64,000 nt of DNA. Origin: Armillaria gallica. Its lineage: Eukaryota; Basidiomycota; Agaricomycetes; Agaricales; Physalacriaceae. The stretch spans positions 5,704,001 through 5,768,000 of the forward strand of contig JBANDB010000004.1 in NCBI GenBank assembly GCA_037576215.1, written 5' to 3'. The notes beneath the pieces are model-generated. The model saw only the letters and a program-made list of their open reading frames with translations. It made no database searches and was not told the DNA's origin. This document shows positions 44,379 to 54,771 of the stretch, one piece after another (position 1 is the first letter of the stretch; every line of letters starts with the position of its first letter). The translations under genes were made by a program, and so were the position numbers.

Positions 44379-44876
44379 CTAGCAAGGGTTGTTAATGACA
44401 ATAGCCTTCCGACGCAATAAAGACTTACCAAGGATTTCATGTTCAAATTTGTGCACCAACGCGACATCAACACTGCAGCCACGGTGCCTTTCTTTCAGTT
44501 CAAAGACAAATTCCTCAGCAGTCAGCCCAGAGTGTCCACCATCCTCGACACTGCCGACATGCACCAATGCGTCTTCATAATAACTATCGAGGGTACAAGT
44601 GAAACTCGGTAGCGTAGAAGAGAAGAGTGAGAGAGATGATTGACAGGGATAGCACTTGAGCAGCTCTTCGTCGGCGAGAAGCTTCCGCCGGTAAAACATG
44701 TACGCCGGATCCAGATGCTCTTTCTCACTCTCTGGTTTCGGGGAGCTCTTCTGGAGTCATAGAGGTGTAATGTCGTCGAAAAAGTAATCCTGCCGTGGAA
44801 CGATGGGCTCGGGGCCAAACCATTTCTTCTCGCTGGGCGGCGCATCTTGGGTGGGAGATTCACTGGAAGCTATGTA
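44379..44876 (-). pseudogene. Fragment of an unrecognised gene
   Basis: Minus-strand pieces read as ordinary protein: SEKKWFGPEPIVPRQDYFFD, EHLDPAYMFYRRKLLADEEL, SVEDGGHSGLTAEEFVFELK and VALVHKFEHEILG before a donor-like GGTAAGTC at about 44420. A stop (TGA) interrupts the first piece unless a short intron or frameshift lies near 44765. It occurs once in the window. No family recognised. Confidence 0.35.
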
Positions 44877-45039
44877 TAGTCATAGAGGGAGAGGGCGAGA
44901 ACGACTTGTTGCAAATTTATCGGGAGGTAATGCTCTGTGTGCACTTGAAAAGATAGCAAGTATGAGTGCCTTTACATATATTTCAAGATCCAGCGGTGGA
45001 ACCTTGAGGCGCCTGGATTCAACTTCGTAGTGGACTCTT

Positions 45040-47060
45040 GATAGGGCGTGGAACGATCACCGGCGAGACTCTCATCGGAGGGCCTTGCTCCCTGGAGGCC
45101 GGTCGCTGGAAAGATATTTCTCGCTGGAGGGAGCATGCGCTGGAGAGACGCTCGCCGGAGTGATGATATGTGTCATTGCAGAGCTGACATCAACACATGT
45201 CATGAGCGGGCTGGTCATCTCAAAAGGCGTTGCTCAGTAGACTGCTTATACGAGCTTTATCCGTTGCCATTCTTTCAGGGAAAGCGGTCATAGTGAACTA
45301 GATGGAGGAAGTGACGTAGACTGCAAAGCGAGTAAATGCCTGGGTATGTGAGGTGAAGGGAACGTACTCACCCCATTACTGTAGCTCCCCACCCCTATCG
45401 CTTCTCGTATCGCCCTCACAGAGTGGTCATCTTGATCGAAGAATTGCACCATGTGCTAGCCTCATCGAAGAAAGTCGTATCAGAGATCTGCGAGGAGGGT
45501 GAGTCATTCTGCATGCAGATGAGAAGAAAACAGTCCTACCACTACTATCTCCTCTTGCTGTCTCGTCACTCCAGCTCGTGTTTTCCTTTATCAAGGACCG
45601 CGAGTAAGGCATCACGTAAAGAAAGCTAAAGCGCTAAGCGCTGAAGCCATCTTGAAGGCGTGAGGTTCTATATTATCGTCTTTAAATAATGTCATTGATG
45701 TACACAGTGCTCGAAACGAGAGAGAACCTACGTTTAGTTGGAGCATCTCTCCCAAGCCCAAGCCAACGTCATCATCGAGGTCGTCCTCTTTGATGTGAGG
45801 CCAGTCGTCGCAAGATTAAAAAAACTGAATGTCTATCTAATAGTGCTTCTGGTTGGACCAAACTCGACAGAAATGGAAGCTAGGGAGTGTCCTGGAAGGT
45901 TTCAAACCAAGGTGAGGTCTGAGGGCCGAAACCAGAGTAGTGGAATAAACGAGCAGGGCGGCAGGAGGTAAAGAGGACAACGGGACAGTCTGGTCGGAAG
46001 CTGGAGAACGGCCCGTTCTCCACACAGTGGTCAAAATGCAGGCTACTTCTGTTGTATTCTTCCACGAAATCTCTTCCATTGTGGTTGTACTCCCAGGTGG
46101 ATATAAAGCTCGTTCGATACACCATCATTCCCTCTTGGGTAGAAACTCCCCTGCCGAGATGAACACTGACATCGTAGCTTGAGGGAAAGCGTCCACACGA
46201 CCCGGCTAACGATAAAGTGAGCAACCAGCGACGCAGACTAATTGAGAGAGACTTACCATCCAAGACACGTATGTCGTCCCTCCCTCTAGCAGCTACTTTT
46301 GCTACCCCCTCACTCTGAGGAATCCTCTCGTCTGGCGGCAAAAACGGCAATCGCTGAAAGCTCGCTCGTGAGCTGACGCATTGCCGCGGTATCCATGCGC
46401 TCTCAGAAGCGGAGAGACGCCGCCTTCTTGCGAGAAAACGTGTTTCTAGGGTAGGCCCGCGGTGAGGAATGAAGATGACGCTACGGATATGGCGAGTGAA
46501 TATGAACATCCGTGAAAACGGGGCGAGTTGACAGCACTCACCATTCCCAGTCCCGCATCGTCCGCAGTCACTTCCCGTCGTTGAGGTAGAAAAGAACATG
46601 TGCTCCCACACAAAGGTGTACTGAGGCATTAGCAGTAGGCGGCGAAAATATCATGGGAGTGTCGGAGATGAAGGCCGTTGATGCTGTGAGATCGTTCAGG
46701 ATGATAATACTCTGCGCAGAAGTGAACGCACGTTTCCAGTCCCAAAGCCGGTCCTCCTCTTCAGTATAGGTCCGCTCGCCTGCCAGAAAAGCATTCGACA
46801 TTTGGTTTTGGTCTTCCACTAAAATGAAGTATAAATATCATCCAGATTCTAAAACCGACGTAAAAAAACAACTCATTGAACACATTAACATCACTGGACG
46901 GCTTCGCAGACTCACTGAAGGGCTTGTATGTGTTGAAGGGCGATATAAGAGACGGAAAGGAGGAGGCTTTGTTTGGTCCGGAGCCAAACATTCACTTTTG
47001 GTCATCAACACCCATCTCGCGAGCGTCTCGAGATCGTGCTGTTTGCAGAATACGCACGTC
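45040..47060. repeat. Segmental repeat W2 (paralogous to W1)
   Basis: Same order as W1. The minus strand at 46568-47010 holds the clearest P-type gene start: GTTTGGCTCC (46981-46990), an exon, an intron ending TTTTAG at about 46820, and an exon in which GERTYTEEEDRLWDWKR and SIIILNDLTASTAFISDTP are legible. The remaining sequence has only degraded repeats. Confidence 0.6.
46568..46819 (-). pseudogene. P-type gene exon, best-preserved copy (W2)
   Basis: The minus frame is open for 83 codons: EDQNQMSNAFLAGERTYTEE, then EDRLWDWKRAFTSAQ and IIILNDLTASTAF. Related text appears in Y1 and Y2 (EEEDTPGLEPSESTSAP), at 50600 (Y3) and at the start of each X module (ARTHAEEED). An upstream exon and promoter-like block accompany it. 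It looks like a real exon of a family I do not recognise; downstream exons were not found. Confidence 0.4.
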
Positions 47061-48599
47061 TGGAATTTGAAAGCCCTTGCAGGTCGACTCTCCCTCTCTT
47101 ATAGCGTCTCCTCTTCGATCTCAAGGATAAGCTCGGCCTCTTCCTTTCCTAGCATGCCTGCCTCCCAGCCATCCTTATCTCTTTCGATCGTGGCGAACGT
47201 GTCTTGACGCGTCGAGTAGGAGGGATATCATGCAGATTTATCTCCTCGTGCAGCATCATCTCGCTCCACTGCCTTGCCTGCACCCTCAACACGCCGCGAC
47301 GACATCTCCGGTCCCGGTTTCGACTTTTGCTTCAAAGGCGAGGCGATCAAGTGCACTCGACGACAATGGAAAGTGGAGTGAGGAGATGGTAGAACAGTCG
47401 AGAGAAGGTCTCCTCGACCCATCGACGCAAGTTCTTTTCTGTGAGGCCAGATTCTAGAGCTCATAGCAAGCGACCTATCATATATTATGATCCATGGGAC
47501 ATGGGGCGGGAGATAGGTAGGCCCTTTCCATTCACTGACATTCTAGAATATTCATCCTCTTATAGCCCAATCTCAGCTGCCGCATTTTCCTCCGAACGAT
47601 GACCTCAAGCGCCGCCACCAACAATGACTGTCTAATCAGCGCCCTATTTTATTCAGCGAGCAAGCCCTGGAGGCGACGGTAGCCGGAGCAGGAAGACGCT
47701 TTCAGGATGGGTAAGTCCCTTCCTTCACCTCGCATGCCCTCTTTGAAAGGATGGTGTCACAGAGTTCGGAGAAGCAATGTTTCAAGTTTCCAGGACAACA
47801 CATAGGGCAAGCCCCCAACGTGACGGAGAGGAGGGGAGCGTCTGCACCGGAAATGACTTGTTAGGCGGTTTTCACTCTCTCCCAAACAAAGAGACGTTGC
47901 TTTCTCGTGAACACTTTGCTCGCTCTTTTCCATCTTCCAAACAATCTCAAACTTTTGTGAGTCCTACGGTCGAGACGTCGTTGCCTACCTTTCATTTTAG
48001 CCGACTTTTTGACCACGATCAAGACGGAAACTCGGCGTGCCTTCAAGTTGGCCCATACTGAAGAGCAGTACACCAACGTCTACGGGGGAACAGGAGAGGT
48101 CTTCTTCCCAACCGGGTATTCAAAACGAGTTCACTGTCACGATTGCCCCGAGTGAGATGCTCTTTTTTTCAGCCTCGGCACTTTTCTTTGGAAGAAGCCC
48201 TGAACGACGCGACTTCTTTCCAAGACGACGCGTTGCGTGCTTCTGGGAGACTTTGCTCATCGTGGTTAGCCGTGATCTTCACTTTCAAACGTGTGCGGAA
48301 TAATCAGTACTTACCCTCCCTTTTCCCTTGGAGAGTCCCGGAGAGACGCATGTCTATCTCAAAAGCTGCGGGCCCGCTCTTTCTTCATCGCACAGAATGC
48401 GTCTTTGGTATCGAGGAACAAGCCCCGAACAGCAGAGAAGGAGGGGATGACGGATACGCCAAGGTAGTCGTTCCGAACTTTTGAACATACCGTATCTTTA
48501 TTCCACCGTAACATCAGTTCTATGTCTCTACTTGTTCCTTAATGCACATATTCCAATGTATCCATTCCCCCTTCATTAAAACGAACTTTCCTTTGCACC

Positions 48600-49890
48600 G
48601 AGATTCAGTCCCATTATATTGTAAACAAAAACCCCTCGAAAAGACAGGGCGGGAATAGAACATGTGGGTTCCTTGCCTTGTACCCTCGAAGGCAAAGGCG
48701 GGTAGCATAGACGGAGGGAAACGGGAGCCCCAACTAAGCCCACAATAAGCGATAGAGAAAGACCTATGCTTCGCGAACGGTAGAAAGTCTCGTGGAGCGG
48801 ATAAGGTTCAAAATGAAAAAGACTATGACAAGTTTATAGCATTTCCCCATGTTCAATGAGACAGATGCTACGATTACCGAAGATGACGGTTCCCACAGTG
48901 AAGAAACGACGCCCAATCCGTCACGCTCAATATGTCTTCTCGACCGAACAGTAACATGGCTCTCGAATACATAGCATCCATCTCTGCTCTCTATATTTCT
49001 ATTACCATACGGCGGCGTCCTTTCAGGGAAGGAACTCACCCATCCCGACACGATCTGCTCGCCGAACATCATGTGGAGTCAAAACCTTTTTACGCGTCGG
49101 TGACTACCATTGGAGGAGGGGCAGTGAACCTTTGCCGGACGGAAGATCAAGAATTCGGTCTTCGTTGAAAGGGAGTCGCACAGATCTGGAGAAGGATGAG
49201 CCCTCTGCGTGCAGGCGAGGAGAAAGCGGACCTACCGCTATCACTCGTCGAGTTCCACGAGATTTTCTTATACGCTTGTTCACCATTGTGAGTGAAATCA
49301 TGTCCCTCCGCTGATGGAGAGCTTGCGTTGTCAGCGCATGGGGGACGATGATACTGTCCGAGGGATATAAACTTGTACGCATCACACAGTATACGAGAGA
49401 ATTCACCTGAGATCTGAGGGCTGCGAGAAGGACATGCGCGGGGAGCCCTAGAGGCGAGTAGGTCCCCTGTGCTGGGAGATGGCAGACTTGTTTGCGTTGG
49501 CTTCTTGGTGCCGAGAGAAAGAGTAGTGATATCCGACCAGCAACGTAGACGAATGGCGCTGTGACGGGGATGACACCAGAGCTACGCCACCTCGGAGAGC
49601 AAACGAACTTGAAATTGGTGACATGTGCTGGAATTGACGTGCACTGGTGGATCCAAGACTGTGAACAGAGGCTGGTGTGTGGAGTGGAAAAATCCGGAAG
49701 CGAGGTTGAGAGAACCACGCGCTGAGCTCGAAGGTTCTAGGACGTGAACATGAGTGACGAAAGGATGGATTTTGAATATCGCACTCACGAAATCTTGGAG
49801 TCAAATCTGGCGCAGGTACGTTCTCCATACCCTGGCAAGCGGACCCAGTCCCTCGTACAGCTTAACCCTTGTTCATAATCAAAGGTATCC
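48600..49890 (-). pseudogene. Decayed DUF6535 gene fragment (Y3)
   Basis: The best-preserved exon 2 remnant of the Y set: the minus strand at 49890-49810 reads DTFDYEQGLSCTRDWVRLPG then YGERT, matching the nucleotides of the DPFDYEQRFPEDKRYEELGP exon after one shift. An intron-like GTGAGTGCG follows at about 49795, then degraded exon 3 pieces. Confidence 0.6.
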
Positions 49891-51267
49891 CCATCCCTAC
49901 CATCCCTGCGGAGATCGTGCTGATGCCGGAAGCTGGAGGAGAGAAGGGTGACCCTCTGCATGCGGGTAGGACCCTCCATCCCCTCTCGCTGCTTCACCAT
50001 ACTTTGTCGTCAAGTTCTATTCCATGAAGGCTTGATGCTTGCTTTGAGACCCACGCGGAAGGTGGTGATGCGTCATCCAAAGTCGTCGGTGGTACTGTCT
50101 GAGGAAGATGATGTACGCATCACACAGCGTATGAGAGAACTCACCTGGTGCCTTTGATAGTCCCGCTTCGCAAACCAGGAAGGGTCGGGTTGTCCGCTCG
50201 CTACGGGGATACGCGGCGTAGGTCGCATTCATAGAGCACGACATTTACGCTGTCGTTGTGCTGGGAGATGGCAGGCTTGTTCGACATATCGTCGCGTTGT
50301 GTTCTTGAACGACACGGCGTTGATGCCGAGCTTGAGAGGAAGGGGAGTGATATCCGACTAACAAAGAGGTGAGCGACCAGCGACATAGACTGAATGAGGG
50401 ACGCACCAGCGCAAGTGAGGACCGGCGAGGAGCATTCCTTCGTCCGTAGTCGCGTGTAGTGGAGAAGACGCCAGGATCCATCCTGTCCCGGGGCAAGGAA
50501 TAGGCAGCGTGTGGGGACAAATGACATCGATACTGCGGGAGATCGTCTAGGATGAGAATACTCGGCGCAGAAGTGGTCCTTCGAAGCGAGCGACGTCCTC
50601 TTCGATATGAGTCCGCTCACCCGCTGTCTTGAGCTGACAAGTCGACTACTAAGATGAAGAGTAAATCATTTAAATAAAACCATGTGTGACTTACACACCC
50701 GACGGATCCACAGAGGCTTGGATATGTAGTAAAAGATGGAGAGGGAACGATGCAAGTCGGGAAAAAGGAGCACGCTTTGTTTGCGAGCCAAACATCCAAT
50801 TCCGGTCATCAACACCCATCCTGCGAGCCGTCTCGATATCATTCTGTAATACGCATCAGACACTGAGAGTGAACGCGACATATGACAGTGGGAGACGAGA
50901 CAGAGGGAGGAAGTCCCAAAAGTGAGTTTCCTTCCTGAGACTTATTTTCATCCTGATCGTTCTCCCCAGTATCAACGTCGTTCGTCCGTACGCTCCCTCG
51001 ACATTCATTATCGCTTACTACCAGCGGACGATCCAACTTTGTCCCAAAATAGTGTGTTTTCGTCCGGGGAGTAGGACCTTGGTGTCACGACGAAGAAGGT
51101 ACATCTGTTCTAAACGATGAAAAACAAGTGTGGACGGGTCTAATAGAGGGTTTTATATAAGACCGGAATTCGGAATGGTAAGTGCTTGCTGCGCGCGCAC
51201 ATTCATAATGCTCACTCTTCTGCAATAGTACCGTCTTCACCAGCGACACCAGCAAGTACGGGCATGG

Positions 51268-51591
51268 ATGGACCTTCTGCTCCTCAACGGCCTACCATGG
51301 TACATCGTATCTGCTCCCAGCTACGAAGCTCTGCTGCTGAAACTCGTCGCGGACGGTTTAGTGAGCACCGAGCTGGTGGCGAGGTGCAAGTGGATATTTC
51401 CCGCGGCGTGGGCTCACAGGAGGAGGGTGACGGCGCTGGGACGATGTGTTTGTTGTGGCTCTCGATACGAAGCTGTGGATAGCCGCGAGAAATCACATAT
51501 GTTGCTGACCGAGAGGATTTTGGGCGAGTATGCAGCGGAATCGACGGGTGCGTGTTTTTATTTCCTCTGCCGATTATGTTTATCTAACTAG
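51268..51591 (+). CDS. Small hypothetical ORF with paired cysteines
   Basis: 107 aa, from ATG in MDLLLLNGLPWYIVSAPSYE to a stop at 51591. It contains LVARCKWIFPAAWAHRRR, CVCCGSRYEAVDSREKSH and, near the end, CFYFLCRLC. The two Cys clusters could bind a metal, but the second may be intron sequence (a GTGCG donor precedes it). It lies at the Y3/X3 junction and occurs once. No family recognised. Confidence 0.3.
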   Translation: MDLLLLNGLPWYIVSAPSYEALLLKLVADGLVSTELVARCKWIFPAAWAHRRRVTALGRCVCCGSRYEAVDSREKSHMLLTERILGEYAAESTGACFYFLCRLCLSN

Positions 51592-52244
51592 GCCGCGTCT
51601 ACGCCCGGATAGAACGTGTACAGATACACGTGTCGCCATTCTCAACGACGAAAAATGAGTGTGGGGAGAAGTTCGCGCGCCAACAATTATCGCGTGCAGC
51701 GAGCCTGAAGGCTGCTCGCCGAGCCTTCCACCGTCGAACCTGGTAATGGACTCATTGGATCAGGTTAAGGGTCATTCGGCTGGGGTATACTGATATCAGC
51801 ACGTATTCTCGCATTCCGCTTACTTTCTGTTGCTGACATGGGTTTGTGTAGGACAGCGACAAGGGGCCATCAAGGTAGCTCCGTATCTCGAAATAGCAGG
51901 CGAACTGTTGGACTAAGCCATGCACCAGGTAACGCTATTCTTCATTTTATCTCTGAACTCGGGCTAACAAGTGTTGATAGTGATAATGAATATGACTGTA
52001 AGTATATGTTCTTCACACTTGCTATATGCACGCTAACAGCTGCCTACAGTGATTTGTGACGATGCTGCTCTGGCCTGAGGGAGTGAGCGCGGTAATGTGT
52101 CGACAGAAGCGATTGACGCAACCCAGATACCAGTGAGCGCGTCAACAAAAGCAGTTTGCGGAGGTCATCTAAGACAGTGGGGCAGAGTATAGACGCACCT
52201 ACCGCTACTATCAACATCGGCGCAATGACTATCGTTACAATACG

Positions 52245-52621
52245 CACTGCTGGGGTCGGTTCCTTTTTAAGACGGAAAAAGGTAATCTAAAAATGTCGTG
52301 ACTTTTCGTTACCTTTGTATGCTGCAAAAACGGGATAAGGAAAACTCAATGAAAAACTTATCCTTTTCAGCGCTCATTTCGCATGGAAAAAATAGCTGCT
52401 TTTCTACGAATGAAAAAGGGTTTCCTTTGTTCTGACCGCAGGAAACACGTTTTACATTCTGTTCTTCGAGCTCTTTTTCCTCCCTTAAAAGAGTACGTAA
52501 ATCATCCCGTCTTTCAACTTGTTTTTCTGGACTCGTTTCTACCTTTAGAAGTTCAAATGACATGTCGCAACATTTTGAGGACTCGTTCTTCCGATCGGAG
52601 AATGTATCGGTCCCAGCAGTG
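52245..52621. mobile_element. Small CACTA-like (EnSpm/CMC) element
   Basis: 377 bp with inverted ends CACTGCTGGG...CCCAGCAGTG and a 3-bp duplication ACG (52242-52244 and 52622-52624). X1 has the uninterrupted sequence CAATACGACTACGTC at the same place (about 16355). CACT-starting ends with a 3-bp duplication fit the CACTA superfamily. There is no transposase frame. Confidence 0.78.
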
Positions 52622-52846
52622 ACGAGTACGTCTTTCTCTCTCAACGAATCTTCAAATATCTAAAAATCTGTTCAGAACGTCAAATTCATCAACAATCTCT
52701 CGGTTTTCCGACGTGTATCCTGTTCTCCATCCGTGATTCGGGGAGAAATTTTCGGATATTTGGGTCATGAATTCCTCATAAAATTTTTGTAAAAGTGCAT
52801 GGAATTACAGCTAACCAACAGAATTACAAATGAGTCGTCTCCCTTA

Positions 52847-53098
52847 CTAAATCCCGTATCCCCCTACAACTAGCGGGTTAGCAAAGCTGCCGCATTTTGA
52901 GCAGAAAAGCCTTACAGCACACATCTCTCCCAGTCTTAATCTCGCCTCCCAGACGTCCGCATCCCGTCTAATAAGCCGAATATCCACTCCCGCGAGCGGT
53001 ACCTGGCGCTGGAGCGCGTTCATGACATCTGAGCACATATATGAAGCGTCGTCTGGGCTTATATTTGGTACTTTAGTTCGGCGTTTTGAGGAGAGGGT
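52847..53098 (-). CDS. Conserved C-terminal exon of an unrecognised P-type gene (X3)
   Basis: Open exon with TLSSKRRTKVPNISPDDASY, MCSDVMNALQRQVPLAGV, DVWEARLRLGEMCAVRLF and CSKCGSFANPLVVGGYGI, ending at TAG. It matches 16508-16816 in X1 with largely conservative differences. Upstream same-strand exons are present but broken in places. Confidence 0.4.
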   Translation of the reverse strand, partial: TLSSKRRTKVPNISPDDASYMCSDVMNALQRQVPLAGVDIRLIRRDADVWEARLRLGEMCAVRLFCSKCGSFANPLVVGGYGI

Positions 53099-54145
53099 CG
53101 CGAAGAGTGGTCCCGGTCAGGGCGAAGGCCAGGTTAGTGAAGATACGTCGCTGAGAGCTCCTGCTTGGATAACGGGAGGGTAAGCACAAGAAATGTGAGT
53201 GAACGGAAGGGACTCACTCATCCCTGACGCCGCTCGGATGCTGCCACTGCTCACCCAATGATGAAACGTTGTCTCGGTGCAAAATCGAGCACTTCAGCAC
53301 GTCGGGTTGATCGGGAACAGATCTGGAGATGCATGAGTACACCGACTAAGAGCGAGAGAGAGAGGACACACCCCTCGCTTCATGCACGCCACATCCAACA
53401 CTGCCTCCTTCTAAATTCCCGCGTTTCCCATCATCATTGAATGCAACTTTGCCCCGTCGCTTGCTCGATGCGTCGTCTTTGTGCAAAATCGGGAGGAAGA
53501 GATCGTCGCAGGGAGCGGTGGAGGGAGGGAATGCTGTGCCAGGAAGGTCGGGATGAGCAGACCGCTTGGCATGTGAAAGTACTCACTTGGGATCTCGGCG
53601 GGCAAATCGTCGACAATATCCTTGCCTTTAAGGATCCAAGATGTGCTCCCCGGGTGAAAATACATCGCCTCGTCGCCAAATCGAGTCGTCCAGGGCACCG
53701 AGATCTTGTTTGGTGGCTGGGGTTTCGTTGGTGGAAGGGAGAGAAGCCATTGATCGCGTAAGATCGTCGAGGACGCGTACGGAAACCTCTGCGAAGAAGG
53801 TAAGGATATACACATTATCCAGGGGGCGAGAAACTTACCCAGGATCCGCATGTGCACGCCTTTGTCCTTATGTCCTCGTCTTCAGCGTGGGTTCGTGCGG
53901 GCCAAAAATTCTGGTCTTGATTTCGAGGGTTTCAGTGGTCAAAACATTTGGCTGAAATCAAAGGTAAATACCACATAGAATAGACATCGAAGTTTACTCA
54001 CATAATGTTCAATCATCGCCCAGGAGTCGAAGGCCCTTGAACCAGAAGGAAGGACGAGGTTGAATAAAAGAGCATGGCGGTGGGAGGTAAGGTTGAATTG
54101 TTTGACCCCACGCTGGCGAGCCAAACATACCGTTCCAGTCACCGG

Positions 54146-54161
54146 GCCGGCCAGCCGGCCT
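54146..54161. other. Candidate transposon excision footprint
   Basis: GCCGGCCA followed directly by GCCGGCCT. These are two copies of the 8-bp duplication that flanks the element at 17879-18746, with the last base of the first copy changed. Flanking sequence on both sides aligns with that locus. hAT-type excision typically leaves such a pair with altered central bases. Confidence 0.55.
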
Positions 54162-54771
54162 AGTCATCGACATCCGACATTAGACTGGTGACCGCCTCTC
54201 TGGACACTTGACGCATGACATTGCAAGCAAGCTAAAGAGTCTGCGGCGGCAGCTTAGCTTGGGGACGAGAGAGGGCCTCGAACCAACTGGATAACCAAAG
54301 TGAGTTCACTGATCCTCTGTTCTAAGCCTAATTTAGCCTTAGCACTTTTGACGACAACTATTCACGACAACTATTCACGACGAATAACTCCTTCCTCACC
54401 AACAATGTGTGACAAGGGCCTCTTTCGGCAGAGGGAGACAATGAGAGCGGGTGCTCAGGATGGCAGATTTCGCTCAAAAAGGTTGTGGATCGGATCTCGC
54501 CTTACTTGCCGAAATACCGTCACCTCTCAGTCTCTCTCTCTCATGTCAAGGCGGAAAGAGCTGCAACAAACGATGGCGCAAGCAGAGTCTCTGCCCGTAC
54601 TGGTGTCAGCCTCGATTTTTACATTATTACGCAAATATCACCGTCCTTGACGCCTACTACATATGCACTTCCACGGCCTCTGTGATCACCGTCCGACCGG
54701 AGGCACCGTGGGTACGACGATACAGCTTCGGCGCCTAGCAAGTCTTCTTTTCCTCACACCACTCGACAGTC
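54162..54771 (+). other. 5' flank of gene D
   Basis: Homologous to the flank of A, including the upstream ATG (54404; MCDKGLFRQRETMRA) and the CCGACCGGAGGCACCGTG block. A small direct repeat TATTCACGACAACTATTCAC lies near 54360. Confidence 0.4.

Larger units (their letters stand above)
47061..51600 (+). repeat. Segmental repeat Y3 (paralogous to Y1 and Y2)
   Basis: Shares the P cassette (47882), the AEYVFCT exon block (48370) and the decayed DUF6535 copy with Y1 and Y2. The acidic-ORF region is absent; instead a minus-strand P start lies at 50600-50815 (plus GAGCCAAAC at 50785-50793; minus VVDLSAQDSG at about 50640). The right part (50930-51250) again aligns with the ends of Y1 and Y2. Confidence 0.6.
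51700..54145 (-). repeat. Module X3, left arm of the inverted pair around gene D
   Basis: Same orientation as X1. It begins on the right with the P block (plus GAGCCAAAC at 54118-54126), exon MIEHY before GTGAGT at about 54010, further fragmentary exons (VSVRVLDDLTR near 53790), and the conserved C-terminal exon at 52847-53098. A CACTA-like element is inserted at 52245. Confidence 0.65.
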
